Source of the DNA: an uncultured Christensenella sp.
Lineage (GTDB): Bacteria; Bacillota; Clostridia; Christensenellales; UBA1242
Reading direction: 5' to 3'
NCBI GenBank assembly: GCA_910584815.1
Contig: CAJUBT010000007.1
Location: 1 to 55,728, forward strand
Length of the DNA stretch: 55,728 nucleotides
Positions within the stretch are counted from its first letter, which is position 1; each line of letters opens with the position of its first letter. The position numbers and the translations under genes were made by a program. Shown here in pieces: positions 1 through 7,791 of the stretch. The notes beneath the pieces were generated by a model. It did no database searches, was not told where the DNA came from, and saw nothing but the letters and a program-made list of their open reading frames with translations.

Positions 1-23
1 GGTTTTACCCGTTAAATGAAAAA

Positions 24-50
24 CCACCAGGTACACTGGTGGATTTTTAT
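24..50 (+). terminator. Rho-independent terminator of a gene left of the window
   Basis: CCACCAG (24-30) pairs perfectly with CTGGTGG (36-42) around a 5-base loop and is followed by a T-rich run. An A-run on the left side means it could also work on the minus strand. The gene it ends lies outside the window. Confidence 0.8.
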
Positions 51-516
51 TATTTGTTAAAATTTATTTAAAATAATATACAATATATTCAATATTCTAT
101 AAAGTTATAAAAAATAAAAAACATTTTTTTCTAAATAATATAATTATATTATTCATCATAATCAAAAACGGTTCAATTTTTTAATATAACATAATTTGAA
201 TATCGTTAGCTGAAAATAAATTTTTTATAGTTACAAATTAAATTTAAGCATATTAATTAAAAATTTTATAAACTTATTTAAATTTTAAAAAAAATGGCAA
301 ATCAAAAAGAAAGTATTTAAAAATACTTTTGCTACATAATTTTTTTTGTTATAATTTTTTTATATAAATTTTATTGTATTATTAAATTGCAAAACGATAC
401 TGTAAAAAAAATGTCTGTAAACATAAAAAATAATAATTTTTTGTAATTTACAATTATAAGTAAATTTTTATAAGTGTAAATAAACAGTATTCTAATTATA
501 AACAAGGAGTTATATT
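51..516. other. AT-rich intergenic region upstream of the mreB-like gene
   Basis: No convincing ORF is present. There is a perfect 9-bp inverted repeat at 310-329 (AAAGTATTT, AA, AAATACTTT). A possible promoter follows: TTGCTA at 329-334 and TATAAT at 350-355, with a short 15-base spacer, so it is weak. The AAGGAG ribosome binding site of the next gene is at the right end. Confidence 0.4.
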
Positions 517-1527
517 ATGTCTGGTTATGAACTTTGCATTGATGTGGGAAGTAATTTTACAACCATTTATAAAAGAGGCAGTGGAATTGTTTTAAGAGAA
601 CCAAGTTTAATTTTAATAGAAAATAATGCAAAGAATATAAAAGTTTGCAAAATAGGGTTAGAGGCTCAAAAGGTAAATGGTAAAAATGCTTCTAATCAAA
701 CTTTTGTTAAGCCTGTTATTGAAGGAGTTATAAAAAATGTAGAATTAACTCAAAAAATGGTTCTATATTTTATTAACAAAGTTGTTAAATATAAACTTGT
801 TAAACCCAACATTAAAATTATTGTTAGCATTCCAACTAGTTTAACTTCTGCTCAGTATGAAGATTATAAAACTGTTTTTTATTCAATAGGGTTTGCAAAA
901 ATAGATTTTGTTTATAATTGCGTTTGTGCTAGTTTGGCAGATTTGCCTTATTTTAGTATGGGCAAGGCAAATCTTCTTGTTAACATAGGTGGTGGTAAAA
1001 CAGAAATTTCTGCAATAGTTAACAACAAAATTATAAATGCTTGTTCGTTAAATGTTGGTGGTAATCTTATAGATAAATGCATTGCGGAACATTTACAAAA
1101 AACAAAAAATTACATAATAAGCAATAACATTGCTTGTAAAATTAAACAGGAAATAGGTTCGCTGTACGAAACAGATAAAAGTAATTTAGAAATTATTGTG
1201 CAAAATGGAGATACAAACAGCCCAATTCAAACAATTATAACAGCCCAAGAACTTATTAAACCAATATATGAAAACTATTTTAAAATTTTGCAAACCATAC
1301 AAGCCTTTTTAAACCAATGTAGCCAAGAAGTTGCACAAGATATAAGAAACGATGGTATTATTTTATATGGAGGAGGCAGTTTAATAACAGGGCTTGAAAA
1401 ATTTTTTAAAAAAATTTTGCAATTATCGGTTTTTGTTGTAGATAAACCAGAAATTTTAGGTGTTGTGGGTAGCGAAAAGTTGTTTAGTAACTATAGCCTT
1501 TTAGAAAGTGTTATTGAAGAAAACTAA
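517..1527 (+). CDS. mreB: MreB/Mbl-family actin-like cell shape protein
   Basis: Actin-like ATPase of the MreB family, which forms membrane-associated filaments that guide lateral wall synthesis. The 336-residue length fits. Recognisable blocks are the phosphate-1 loop (CIDVGSNFTTIY, residues 7-18, normally DLGTANT), the GIVLREPS strand, the phosphate-2 loop NIGGGKTEISAI, the NVGGNLID helix start and the adenosine motif GIILYGGGSLITGLE near 282-296. The start ATG has AAGGAG 7 bases upstream. It lies upstream of minD and minE as in Bacillus, but mreC and mreD do not follow, and a terminator separates it from minD. The phosphate-1 loop is divergent, so it may be a paralogue rather than the main MreB. 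Confidence 0.82.
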   Translation: MSGYELCIDVGSNFTTIYKRGSGIVLREPSLILIENNAKNIKVCKIGLEAQKVNGKNASNQTFVKPVIEGVIKNVELTQKMVLYFINKVVKYKLVKPNIKIIVSIPTSLTSAQYEDYKTVFYSIGFAKIDFVYNCVCASLADLPYFSMGKANLLVNIGGGKTEISAIVNNKIINACSLNVGGNLIDKCIAEHLQKTKNYIISNNIACKIKQEIGSLYETDKSNLEIIVQNGDTNSPIQTIITAQELIKPIYENYFKILQTIQAFLNQCSQEVAQDIRNDGIILYGGGSLITGLEKFFKKILQLSVFVVDKPEILGVVGSEKLFSNYSLLESVIEEN

Positions 1528-1618
1528 AATAACAATAACAATTTTTTAGCATATTAATAAAAAATGTGTATAACTTTTATAATTGAACAAAATCATTTTA
1601 ACTAATTTTGTCGAAATC

Positions 1619-1653
1619 AAAAGGTAAGCGGTGTATATCGTTTACTTTTTTTT
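1619..1653 (+). terminator. Rho-independent terminator after the mreB-like gene
   Basis: A 12-bp stem (1619-1630 with 1639-1650, two G-U pairs) closes an 8-base loop and runs into a tract of eight T. It separates the mreB-like gene from minD, or could act as an attenuator in front of minD. Confidence 0.75.
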
Positions 1654-1746
1654 GTGTGTAATTAAAATTTGTTTTGATAGTTAAATTATTTTTTTTACTT
1701 ATTTTGTTTTATTTTTAACTTTAAGTAATATAGGGGGTGCTAATTT

Positions 1747-2541
1747 TTGGCAAGAAAAATAGTTATAACAAGTGGTAAAGGTGGGGTTGGTAAAACAACA
1801 ATTTGTGCTAACTTAGGCGTTATGCTTGCAAAGTTAAATAAAAGAGTTGTGCTTGTAGATGTTGATATTGGACTTAATAATTTAGATGTTGTAACTGGCG
1901 TTGAAAATAAAATTGTGTTTGATATTGTAGATGTTATAGAAAACCGATGTCGAGTTAAACAAGCATTAATACAAGATATTAACCACCCAAACCTTTACAT
2001 AATGCCATCAGCACATTCATACAATTGTTCCCTTGTGACCAGTGAAAATGTAAAAAGAGTAATTGATGCTCTTAACGATTATTTTGACTTTGTTTTAATA
2101 GATTGTCCCGCTGGTATAGATGAACCTTTCAAAAGAGCCGTTTGTGGTGCAGATGAAGCCTTAGTTGTTGTAACCCCGCACCTTTCAAGTTTAAGAGATG
2201 CTGATAAAGTTTTAATGATTTTAAATAGCTATAACATAACGGATATTTCATTAATAGTTAACAGGGTAAGAGGAGATATGGTCCTTGATAAAGAAATGCT
2301 AGATTCCGAAAAAATAGCAGAATTATTAAAAGTTAAACTTTGCGGAATTATACCCGAAGATGATAATATTTCTGTGTTACTTGGCGTTGGTAAAACAGTA
2401 ACAAGAGGTTGCGAGGCATATTCTGCTTTTACAATGCTTGCAAATAATTTGTTTGAAGATAAGAAAAAACTTTACGATTGCACTTTAAAATATAAAGGCT
2501 TTTTGGGGTTTTTAAAAAGGGCAGTTAGAAAAAAAGTTTAA
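1747..2541 (+). CDS. minD: Septum site-determining ATPase MinD
   Basis: MinD is a ParA/MinD-type ATPase that dimerises on the membrane with ATP and directs division-site inhibition. The deviant Walker A motif SGKGGVGKTT is at residues 9-18 with signature Lys11 and Lys16. The switch region VDVDIGLNNLD and the LIDCPAGID Walker B-like block follow. The C terminus (KGFLGFLKRAVRKKV) is the expected amphipathic membrane-targeting helix. It starts at TTG, preceded by AGGGGGTG. It is followed by minE. No minC is seen in the window, although MinC is the usual partner that inhibits FtsZ. Confidence 0.96.
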   Translation: MARKIVITSGKGGVGKTTICANLGVMLAKLNKRVVLVDVDIGLNNLDVVTGVENKIVFDIVDVIENRCRVKQALIQDINHPNLYIMPSAHSYNCSLVTSENVKRVIDALNDYFDFVLIDCPAGIDEPFKRAVCGADEALVVVTPHLSSLRDADKVLMILNSYNITDISLIVNRVRGDMVLDKEMLDSEKIAELLKVKLCGIIPEDDNISVLLGVGKTVTRGCEAYSAFTMLANNLFEDKKKLYDCTLKYKGFLGFLKRAVRKKV

Positions 2542-2718
2542 TTTAAAACTCAATTTTAAAACAAACAATTAATATTAAAGTAAATTAATTTTTGCGAATT
2601 TAATTATAAAAGTATATAAAATTTAAAAAAAAGTTATTGGAACTTAACTTGTTAAAAAAAATTGATTTATAAACATTTCTCTAACAAATTTAATGTTTAA
2701 AGGGAGAATTTTTAAATA

Positions 2719-2961
2719 ATGAGACTAGAACAAAAAAGCATAAATAGAATAAAAAATATGCTCAAACAAGATAAAGAAAGGCTATCAATGCCACTACTTA
2801 ATATGATTAAGGGAGATATTTTTGCTGTGCTGCACGCTTATTTTGATTTGCACCCACAAGATATCGATTTAAGATACTTTATTAACGAGGAAGGCTTTTA
2901 CGACCTTAGCATAGGTGTTAAATGTGGAAGAATTAAAAAAATTAATTTTTTTAACAGATAA
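2719..2961 (+). CDS. minE: Cell division topological specificity factor MinE
   Basis: 80 residues, the usual MinE size. MinE stimulates the MinD ATPase and keeps the inhibitor away from midcell. The DKERL segment (residues 18-22) followed by MIKGDIFAVLHAYF and DIDLRYF corresponds to the MinD-interaction and topological specificity regions; the sequence is divergent but collinear with MinE. The ribosome binding site is AAAGGGAG. It follows minD after about 180 AT-rich bases. MinE rather than a DivIVA-only arrangement is common in Clostridia. Confidence 0.85.
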   Translation: MRLEQKSINRIKNMLKQDKERLSMPLLNMIKGDIFAVLHAYFDLHPQDIDLRYFINEEGFYDLSIGVKCGRIKKINFFNR

Positions 2962-3258
2962 ATCTATTTAAATTATTTTTTTATTTTTATAAATTTAATT
3001 AATCACTATAATTAAAATTTATAATATAATTAAAAAATTTTATATTTTAATTTTATTATACATTATATGGAATATATAGAAATACTCTTTTAATAAAAAT
3101 TTTCATCTTTTACTATTTTTACAATTTAATATATTTGGCATTTAAAATTTAGTAATATTTTTATATTAAAATTAAAAGTGCTAAATTTTTAAAAAAATAA
3201 ACAAAAATAATAAAACGAATAATACATAAATTTTTAAAACTCAACATAAATTTACAAT

Positions 3259-3834
3259 ATGAAAAAGTTTTTTAAAAAAGTATTTGGTTTTATTAAAAAA
3301 TATACAACAGTTATAATAATTGCTTTTATATTTTTATTTCTAATTATTTGTGATAACTCTACCTTAAAAGTAGGAAATGTAATTATGAACAATTTAAAAG
3401 CAATTGCAACAAGCTTTACACCTACAACAGATTTATTTGATGATGGCAGTGAAGTATCTTTTGTTACATACTTTTTTGGCTTAAGCAGTGTTAAGAAAGA
3501 AGAAAATGTTAAATTTTATAAACCAACAAACTTGCAAAGTGTTTCTAGTAGCGAGGACTATTTAGTTTATAGTTTTGATGGCGTTTTATGTTCTGTTGCT
3601 AACGGAAAAGTTAATGCAGTAGGTTATACTAAAGATAACGAGAAATATGTTGAAATTGAACATTCTAACGGATATATTTCACGATTTATAGGCGTTCAAT
3701 CTGTAGGGGTAACAACTGGCGAAAAAGTTAACGCTAAAAACCCCATTGCAACAATAAGTAGCAAAAGTCAGGTTAAAGTTCTAATTCAGCAAAACGGGAA
3801 CTTAATTAAACCAAGTACAATAAAGTGGAACTAA
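3259..3834 (+). CDS. spoIVFA: SpoIVFA-like membrane protein with degenerate LytM/M23 domain
   Basis: 191 residues: a basic N terminus, one membrane span at about 16-33, a linker, and a C-terminal LytM-type beta domain (about 100-191) with the VANGKVNAVG and VTTGEKVNAKNPIATI blocks of M23 proteins. The zinc ligands of active M23 peptidases are not seen: HSNGYISRF stands where the active HxH segment would be. SpoIVFA holds the protease SpoIVFB in the outer forespore membrane and delays its activity. The gene ends 27 bases before the spoIVFB-like gene, as in the Bacillus operon, which is the main support for the name. A generic M23-like membrane protein is the alternative. Confidence 0.72.
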   Translation: MKKFFKKVFGFIKKYTTVIIIAFIFLFLIICDNSTLKVGNVIMNNLKAIATSFTPTTDLFDDGSEVSFVTYFFGLSSVKKEENVKFYKPTNLQSVSSSEDYLVYSFDGVLCSVANGKVNAVGYTKDNEKYVEIEHSNGYISRFIGVQSVGVTTGEKVNAKNPIATISSKSQVKVLIQQNGNLIKPSTIKWN

Positions 3835-3861
3835 TAAAAAGGTTAGGGGATATTTGCTTTA

Positions 3862-4716
3862 ATGGAAAAATTAAAAATTAACATTCACCCAACCTTTATT
3901 ATTTTTGCTTGCATATTAATTTATTTTGGAAAATCTATTTTATTTTTTAATTACTTAGTTGTAATGTTCTTGCACGAGTTTGCTCACGCATTTGTTGCAA
4001 GGCGTTTAGGCTATAACATAAAAAACATAAAATTAATTCCATTTGGCATTTGCTTAAATATGAATTCTTGCGACCTTGTACCAAAAGATGAAATTAAAAT
4101 TGCTTTAGCTGGTCCAATAATAAATTTTATTTTAGTATTTTTAACCTTATCGTTATGGTGGGTTTTCCCATATACCTATAACTATACCTGTTTTTTTTGT
4201 TATTGTAACTTTATAACTGGTGCTTTTAATTTAATTCCTGCTTTCCCATTAGATGGCGGTAGGGTATTACTTTCTGTTTTAAAGCAAAAAGTTACAAGTA
4301 GAGTTGCAACAAAATTTTGTAAACTAATAAATATAGTTATAATATTTGTGCTTTTAGCTTTATTTATAATGTCTTGTTTCTATTCTGTAAATTTAACTTT
4401 CTTATTTGTTATTTTATGCCTTTTAAGTGGTGTGCTAGATAATAATAAGGTTGGAAAGTACACTCTTATTAATTATGGGCTTTTAAAAAAAATGGGTACA
4501 GTTATTAAAACAAAACCATTGGTTGTTTTAAACAACACAAAAATGTACAAACTGTGTAAGTATATAGATAATTTTTCATATATTTCAATTTCTGTTTTAG
4601 ATGAAAACAGAAATTTGCAGGCAACTCTTAATGAATCCGAATTTTTAAAATATTTGGAAAAATATGGTGCAAGTGCGGAATTTAAATATGTTTTATCACA
4701 AGAAAAACTGCATTAA
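3862..4716 (+). CDS. spoIVFB: SpoIVFB-like M50 intramembrane metalloprotease
   Basis: 284 residues, close to the Bacillus SpoIVFB length. The zinc motif HEFAH is at 38-42 inside a membrane segment and the third ligand motif PLDGG is at about 129-133, Asp131. There are four to six hydrophobic spans in the first 200 residues, followed by a soluble CBS-like tail. In spore formers SpoIVFB cleaves pro-sigma-K in the mother cell. Pairing with the preceding SpoIVFA-like gene and position next to minD/minE match the classic minCD-spoIVFAB order. The sigma-K precursor gene is not in the window, so the substrate here is inferred. Confidence 0.85.
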   Translation: MEKLKINIHPTFIIFACILIYFGKSILFFNYLVVMFLHEFAHAFVARRLGYNIKNIKLIPFGICLNMNSCDLVPKDEIKIALAGPIINFILVFLTLSLWWVFPYTYNYTCFFCYCNFITGAFNLIPAFPLDGGRVLLSVLKQKVTSRVATKFCKLINIVIIFVLLALFIMSCFYSVNLTFLFVILCLLSGVLDNNKVGKYTLINYGLLKKMGTVIKTKPLVVLNNTKMYKLCKYIDNFSYISISVLDENRNLQATLNESEFLKYLEKYGASAEFKYVLSQEKLH

Positions 4717-5011
4717 AGCCCATTTTTACCCCTAAAATGCCAAAATATTAAAAACAAATACAAAAAATTGTTTAACAAAAATTAAAAAAAATATTATTAT
4801 ATATTTATAATAATTACAATGTTTAACGCAAAAAAGTTAATTGAAATTTAAAATAATTAATTATAAAACAAAAAAGTTTAAAACATAACAAAATAAAAAA
4901 ATGAATTAACATCAAATTTTAAACTTAAAATTGTACATTATATTTTAAATTTTATAATCCTTTTAGCAACAATATAATTTTGCATTTTAAAAAAATGTGT
5001 GGGGTTTACAA

Positions 5012-7387
5012 ATGAAATATGTAAGAAATATTGATGACCTAAAAAAATATACTTTTGAATTTTTTGATAGTTTTTTGCCACAAGATATTTCTGATAAAAT
5101 GGTTAACTATTTTTTACTTAACTTAGGAGAAAGAGAACACCTTTTACCAGTGGCAAGTAACTATTTGAAAGCCAGCAAAAGTTTGCAGGAAATAAGTGAG
5201 TATGGCCAAGTAATATTACAACTTAGTGACTATAAAGAAATATTAAAGAAATATGTTGAACTTTTGTTAATGGCAGAAAGTTTTGAAGCACTATGTTTGT
5301 TTTTAAACAGCATATTTTTGCAACAAATAGGAGATGCAAAATATAAAAGTGTGCGTAAAGATTATTCCATTAACGAACGCTATTTCGACCGCTTTGTTGA
5401 AATAACAATATTTTGTAATATAGATAAAGAATTGTTCATTCCATTTTTTGTTGCAATTTTTAATGCAGAAGCAAAATCTAGAATGTATGATTATAAAGAA
5501 CCTCTTAAAGAATATTTAGATGTTTTTTTTAAAGAAAGTGAAGATAACGAGTTTATTTCCAAACTTTTATCTAGCGACAATAAAAATGGATTAACAGAAA
5601 TTGCAAGAGTAAACACTCTTAAAACCTTATCAACCCTTATTCAAGGTTATGCAAGTGGTGAAATTACAAGCACCACTATGATAAAACCAGCCCTTACAAA
5701 ACATAAAAGGGAAGGGTTTAACATAATAGAAACTCTTTTAAAAAATGATAATGAGGAAGTTTTGTTTCGTGCGGTTCAATTGCTTTTATTAATGCAAGAA
5801 GATAGGGCTGTAAGAGATAGGCTTAAATATTTATATGAAACCACCCCAAACACAAAATTAAAGGCATTTTTGGAGAAGGAATGTGGTTTTAACGCCCTTA
5901 AAAAGTTTGGTTCTTATGGAGAATTTATAGCTTTTGTAGATAACTCTGTTAATCAAATTCAAGAACGCTTATATGGTGCAAGGCTAAAAAAATATTATGA
6001 AGAAGAAAACCTAAAAAACACTGAAATAGAAGGTAAAATTCTAACCTTTGTTATGGATACTTTTAAAGGTAGAGAAACAGATAGCCAATTTGTTTATTTA
6101 AAAGATTATTTAAGGTTTGTTGATAAAAACATTTTAACCTCCTTATGTAATGTTGTTTATGCCGTTGCTGTTTACCGTGATAGATTGCTTGGCAGTAAAT
6201 GGGCATTACGCCTTATTGCAATGTTTGGTTCTACAGAACTTTTAACTAAAATGGTTAAAGATTTAAGAACTTGGTTCCTAGAAGAAAAAACTGTTGATGC
6301 AGGAAGATATTTTTTAGACCTTTTAGCCGAATGCGGAAGGGAAGAACTTATAGACATTATTAAATTACTTCTTCTTGCAAACTTAGATAAAAAACAAGTT
6401 AAGTTTTTAGAAGATAAATTAAGTAAATTTTCACAAGTAAACAAAAAGAATATAGAAGAAGTTAAGGACAAAATTACGGAAGATTTTGGCTTTAATAGAT
6501 ATGGCGAAAAAACTATAGAGTTAGACAATAGAAAAGTTAAAATTCAAATTAATAGAGATTGTTCCCTAACTTTAACTAACGAAAAATCTGGTAAGCCTGC
6601 AAGAATAAAAAAAGATACTTTGTATTTAGATTGTAACCTAAAAAATTATTTAAAACTTTTAGAAAAGGAAATAAAAAAACAAAAGAAAAGGCTTTACACT
6701 GCATTTTTAGAGTTTAGAAATTATAACAATAAAACTTTTGAAGAATGTATTTTATCTAACAATTTGTTAAATTTCTTGGCCCAAGGCTTAATATGGGCAA
6801 GATATAAGAAAAATAGATTTGCAGAAGCGTGTATATTAAAAGATAATAACCTTATACATATTTTAGGTAATGTTATTTATGAGAATTTTGATGATTATAC
6901 AATTGCTCTTTTACAACCAATAGATTGTGAAGAAAATGTAAGGCTAATTAAAGAAAAAATAGACTTTCCACTTTTATTTAATCAATTAGATTTTCCTACT
7001 TTTAAAACAGGCGACCTATCACCAAATGCAACAAGTGTAGAAGCCCTTAGTGGCATTTTCTGCAATGCACAACTTTTTATAACAAGGCTTCAAAAACTTA
7101 AATATAGAATTAACGACCTTAATTTAAAAAATGAATATTCAACTTTGGTTAGGGAAGTTAAAAACTTAAACTTATTAATTTCAGTTGAATTTGATAGTGT
7201 TGTTTTGGGTCAGGAGGGAAGCAGAAGCACAACTGTTTCTAGAATGAGATTTTACGATTTAAACAAATTAATTAGAAACGGTAAAATTTATAATTTAGAT
7301 AAAACAGAAGCAAAAGCTCTTAAAGATGTGGATGAAAGAGTTATGAGTAACGAAGTTGCTCTTGTGTTTACCGCCTGTAAAAATTAA
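5012..7387 (+). CDS. DUF4132 domain protein with HEAT-like helical repeats
   Basis: About 791 residues. The N-terminal two thirds is helical repeat-like (leucine-rich blocks such as VLFRAVQLLLLM). The C-terminal part, about 550-680 in this numbering, carries the DUF4132 signature: GLIWARYKKNRFAEACIL followed by LLQPID and the FPLLFNQLDFPTF segment. Function is unknown; the family is known from MolR-like and WGR-containing proteins, but no WGR domain is visible here. I chose ATG 5012 because GTGGGG lies 7 bases upstream; the in-frame ATG at 4997 has no binding site. It is a single-gene unit with a terminator directly after it. No catalytic motif is recognised. Confidence 0.75.
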   Translation: MKYVRNIDDLKKYTFEFFDSFLPQDISDKMVNYFLLNLGEREHLLPVASNYLKASKSLQEISEYGQVILQLSDYKEILKKYVELLLMAESFEALCLFLNSIFLQQIGDAKYKSVRKDYSINERYFDRFVEITIFCNIDKELFIPFFVAIFNAEAKSRMYDYKEPLKEYLDVFFKESEDNEFISKLLSSDNKNGLTEIARVNTLKTLSTLIQGYASGEITSTTMIKPALTKHKREGFNIIETLLKNDNEEVLFRAVQLLLLMQEDRAVRDRLKYLYETTPNTKLKAFLEKECGFNALKKFGSYGEFIAFVDNSVNQIQERLYGARLKKYYEEENLKNTEIEGKILTFVMDTFKGRETDSQFVYLKDYLRFVDKNILTSLCNVVYAVAVYRDRLLGSKWALRLIAMFGSTELLTKMVKDLRTWFLEEKTVDAGRYFLDLLAECGREELIDIIKLLLLANLDKKQVKFLEDKLSKFSQVNKKNIEEVKDKITEDFGFNRYGEKTIELDNRKVKIQINRDCSLTLTNEKSGKPARIKKDTLYLDCNLKNYLKLLEKEIKKQKKRLYTAFLEFRNYNNKTFEECILSNNLLNFLAQGLIWARYKKNRFAEACILKDNNLIHILGNVIYENFDDYTIALLQPIDCEENVRLIKEKIDFPLLFNQLDFPTFKTGDLSPNATSVEALSGIFCNAQLFITRLQKLKYRINDLNLKNEYSTLVREVKNLNLLISVEFDSVVLGQEGSRSTTVSRMRFYDLNKLIRNGKIYNLDKTEAKALKDVDERVMSNEVALVFTACKN

Positions 7388-7402
7388 AAAACATATTTAA
7401 AT

Positions 7403-7426
7403 AAGCACCTTTATTGGTGCTTTTTT
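7403..7426 (+). terminator. Rho-independent terminator of the DUF4132 gene
   Basis: AAGCACC (7403-7409) pairs with GGTGCTT (7416-7422) around TTTATT and is followed by a run of T. It starts 15 bases after the stop codon. Confidence 0.9.
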
Positions 7427-7719
7427 ATATAAAATTTTTAAAAATAAAACAATCTTTTAATATCTTTATGTTTTATTTAAAAGCATTTAAATATCCTAAT
7501 ATTTTTTAATTCATTTAGTTAAATTTATAATAATTGTTCTGGTTAATCAATTTAGTTAATGTTGTTTTAAATTTGGTTTTAAATAATGTAATAATATATA
7601 TATTATATAATTAATTATATAAACTAGGCATTAAAGCCAAAGTTTCTTAAAATTTAACATTTTAGGTTTAAAGTTTTAATGCTTTAATAGTATTAAAAAA
7701 CAAAATATTAAAAAAATGT
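7427..7719. other. AT-rich intergenic stretch, no gene seen
   Basis: Nothing coding is visible between the DUF4132 terminator and the ppdK promoter. The stretch is a run of A/T-rich sequence without strong hairpins. Confidence 0.4.
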
Positions 7720-7748
7720 TTGCTTTGTTTTTATAAGTGTTATATAAT
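7720..7748 (+). promoter_or_regulatory. Sigma-A promoter of ppdK
   Basis: TTGCTT (7720-7725), a 17-base spacer and a perfect TATAAT (7743-7748). Transcription would start near 7755, about 37 bases before the ppdK ATG. The leader contains an AT stem (7761-7768 with 7780-7787) that places AAAGGAG in its loop. Confidence 0.75.
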
Positions 7749-7791
7749 TTGTGAGTAAACAAAATTAATTAAAGGAGCGTTAATTTTTTAT

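Noticed and set aside
6172..6528. 118-codon minus-strand frame inside the DUF4132 gene
   Set aside because: Shadow of the plus-strand gene, which has a start site, terminator and recognised domain.
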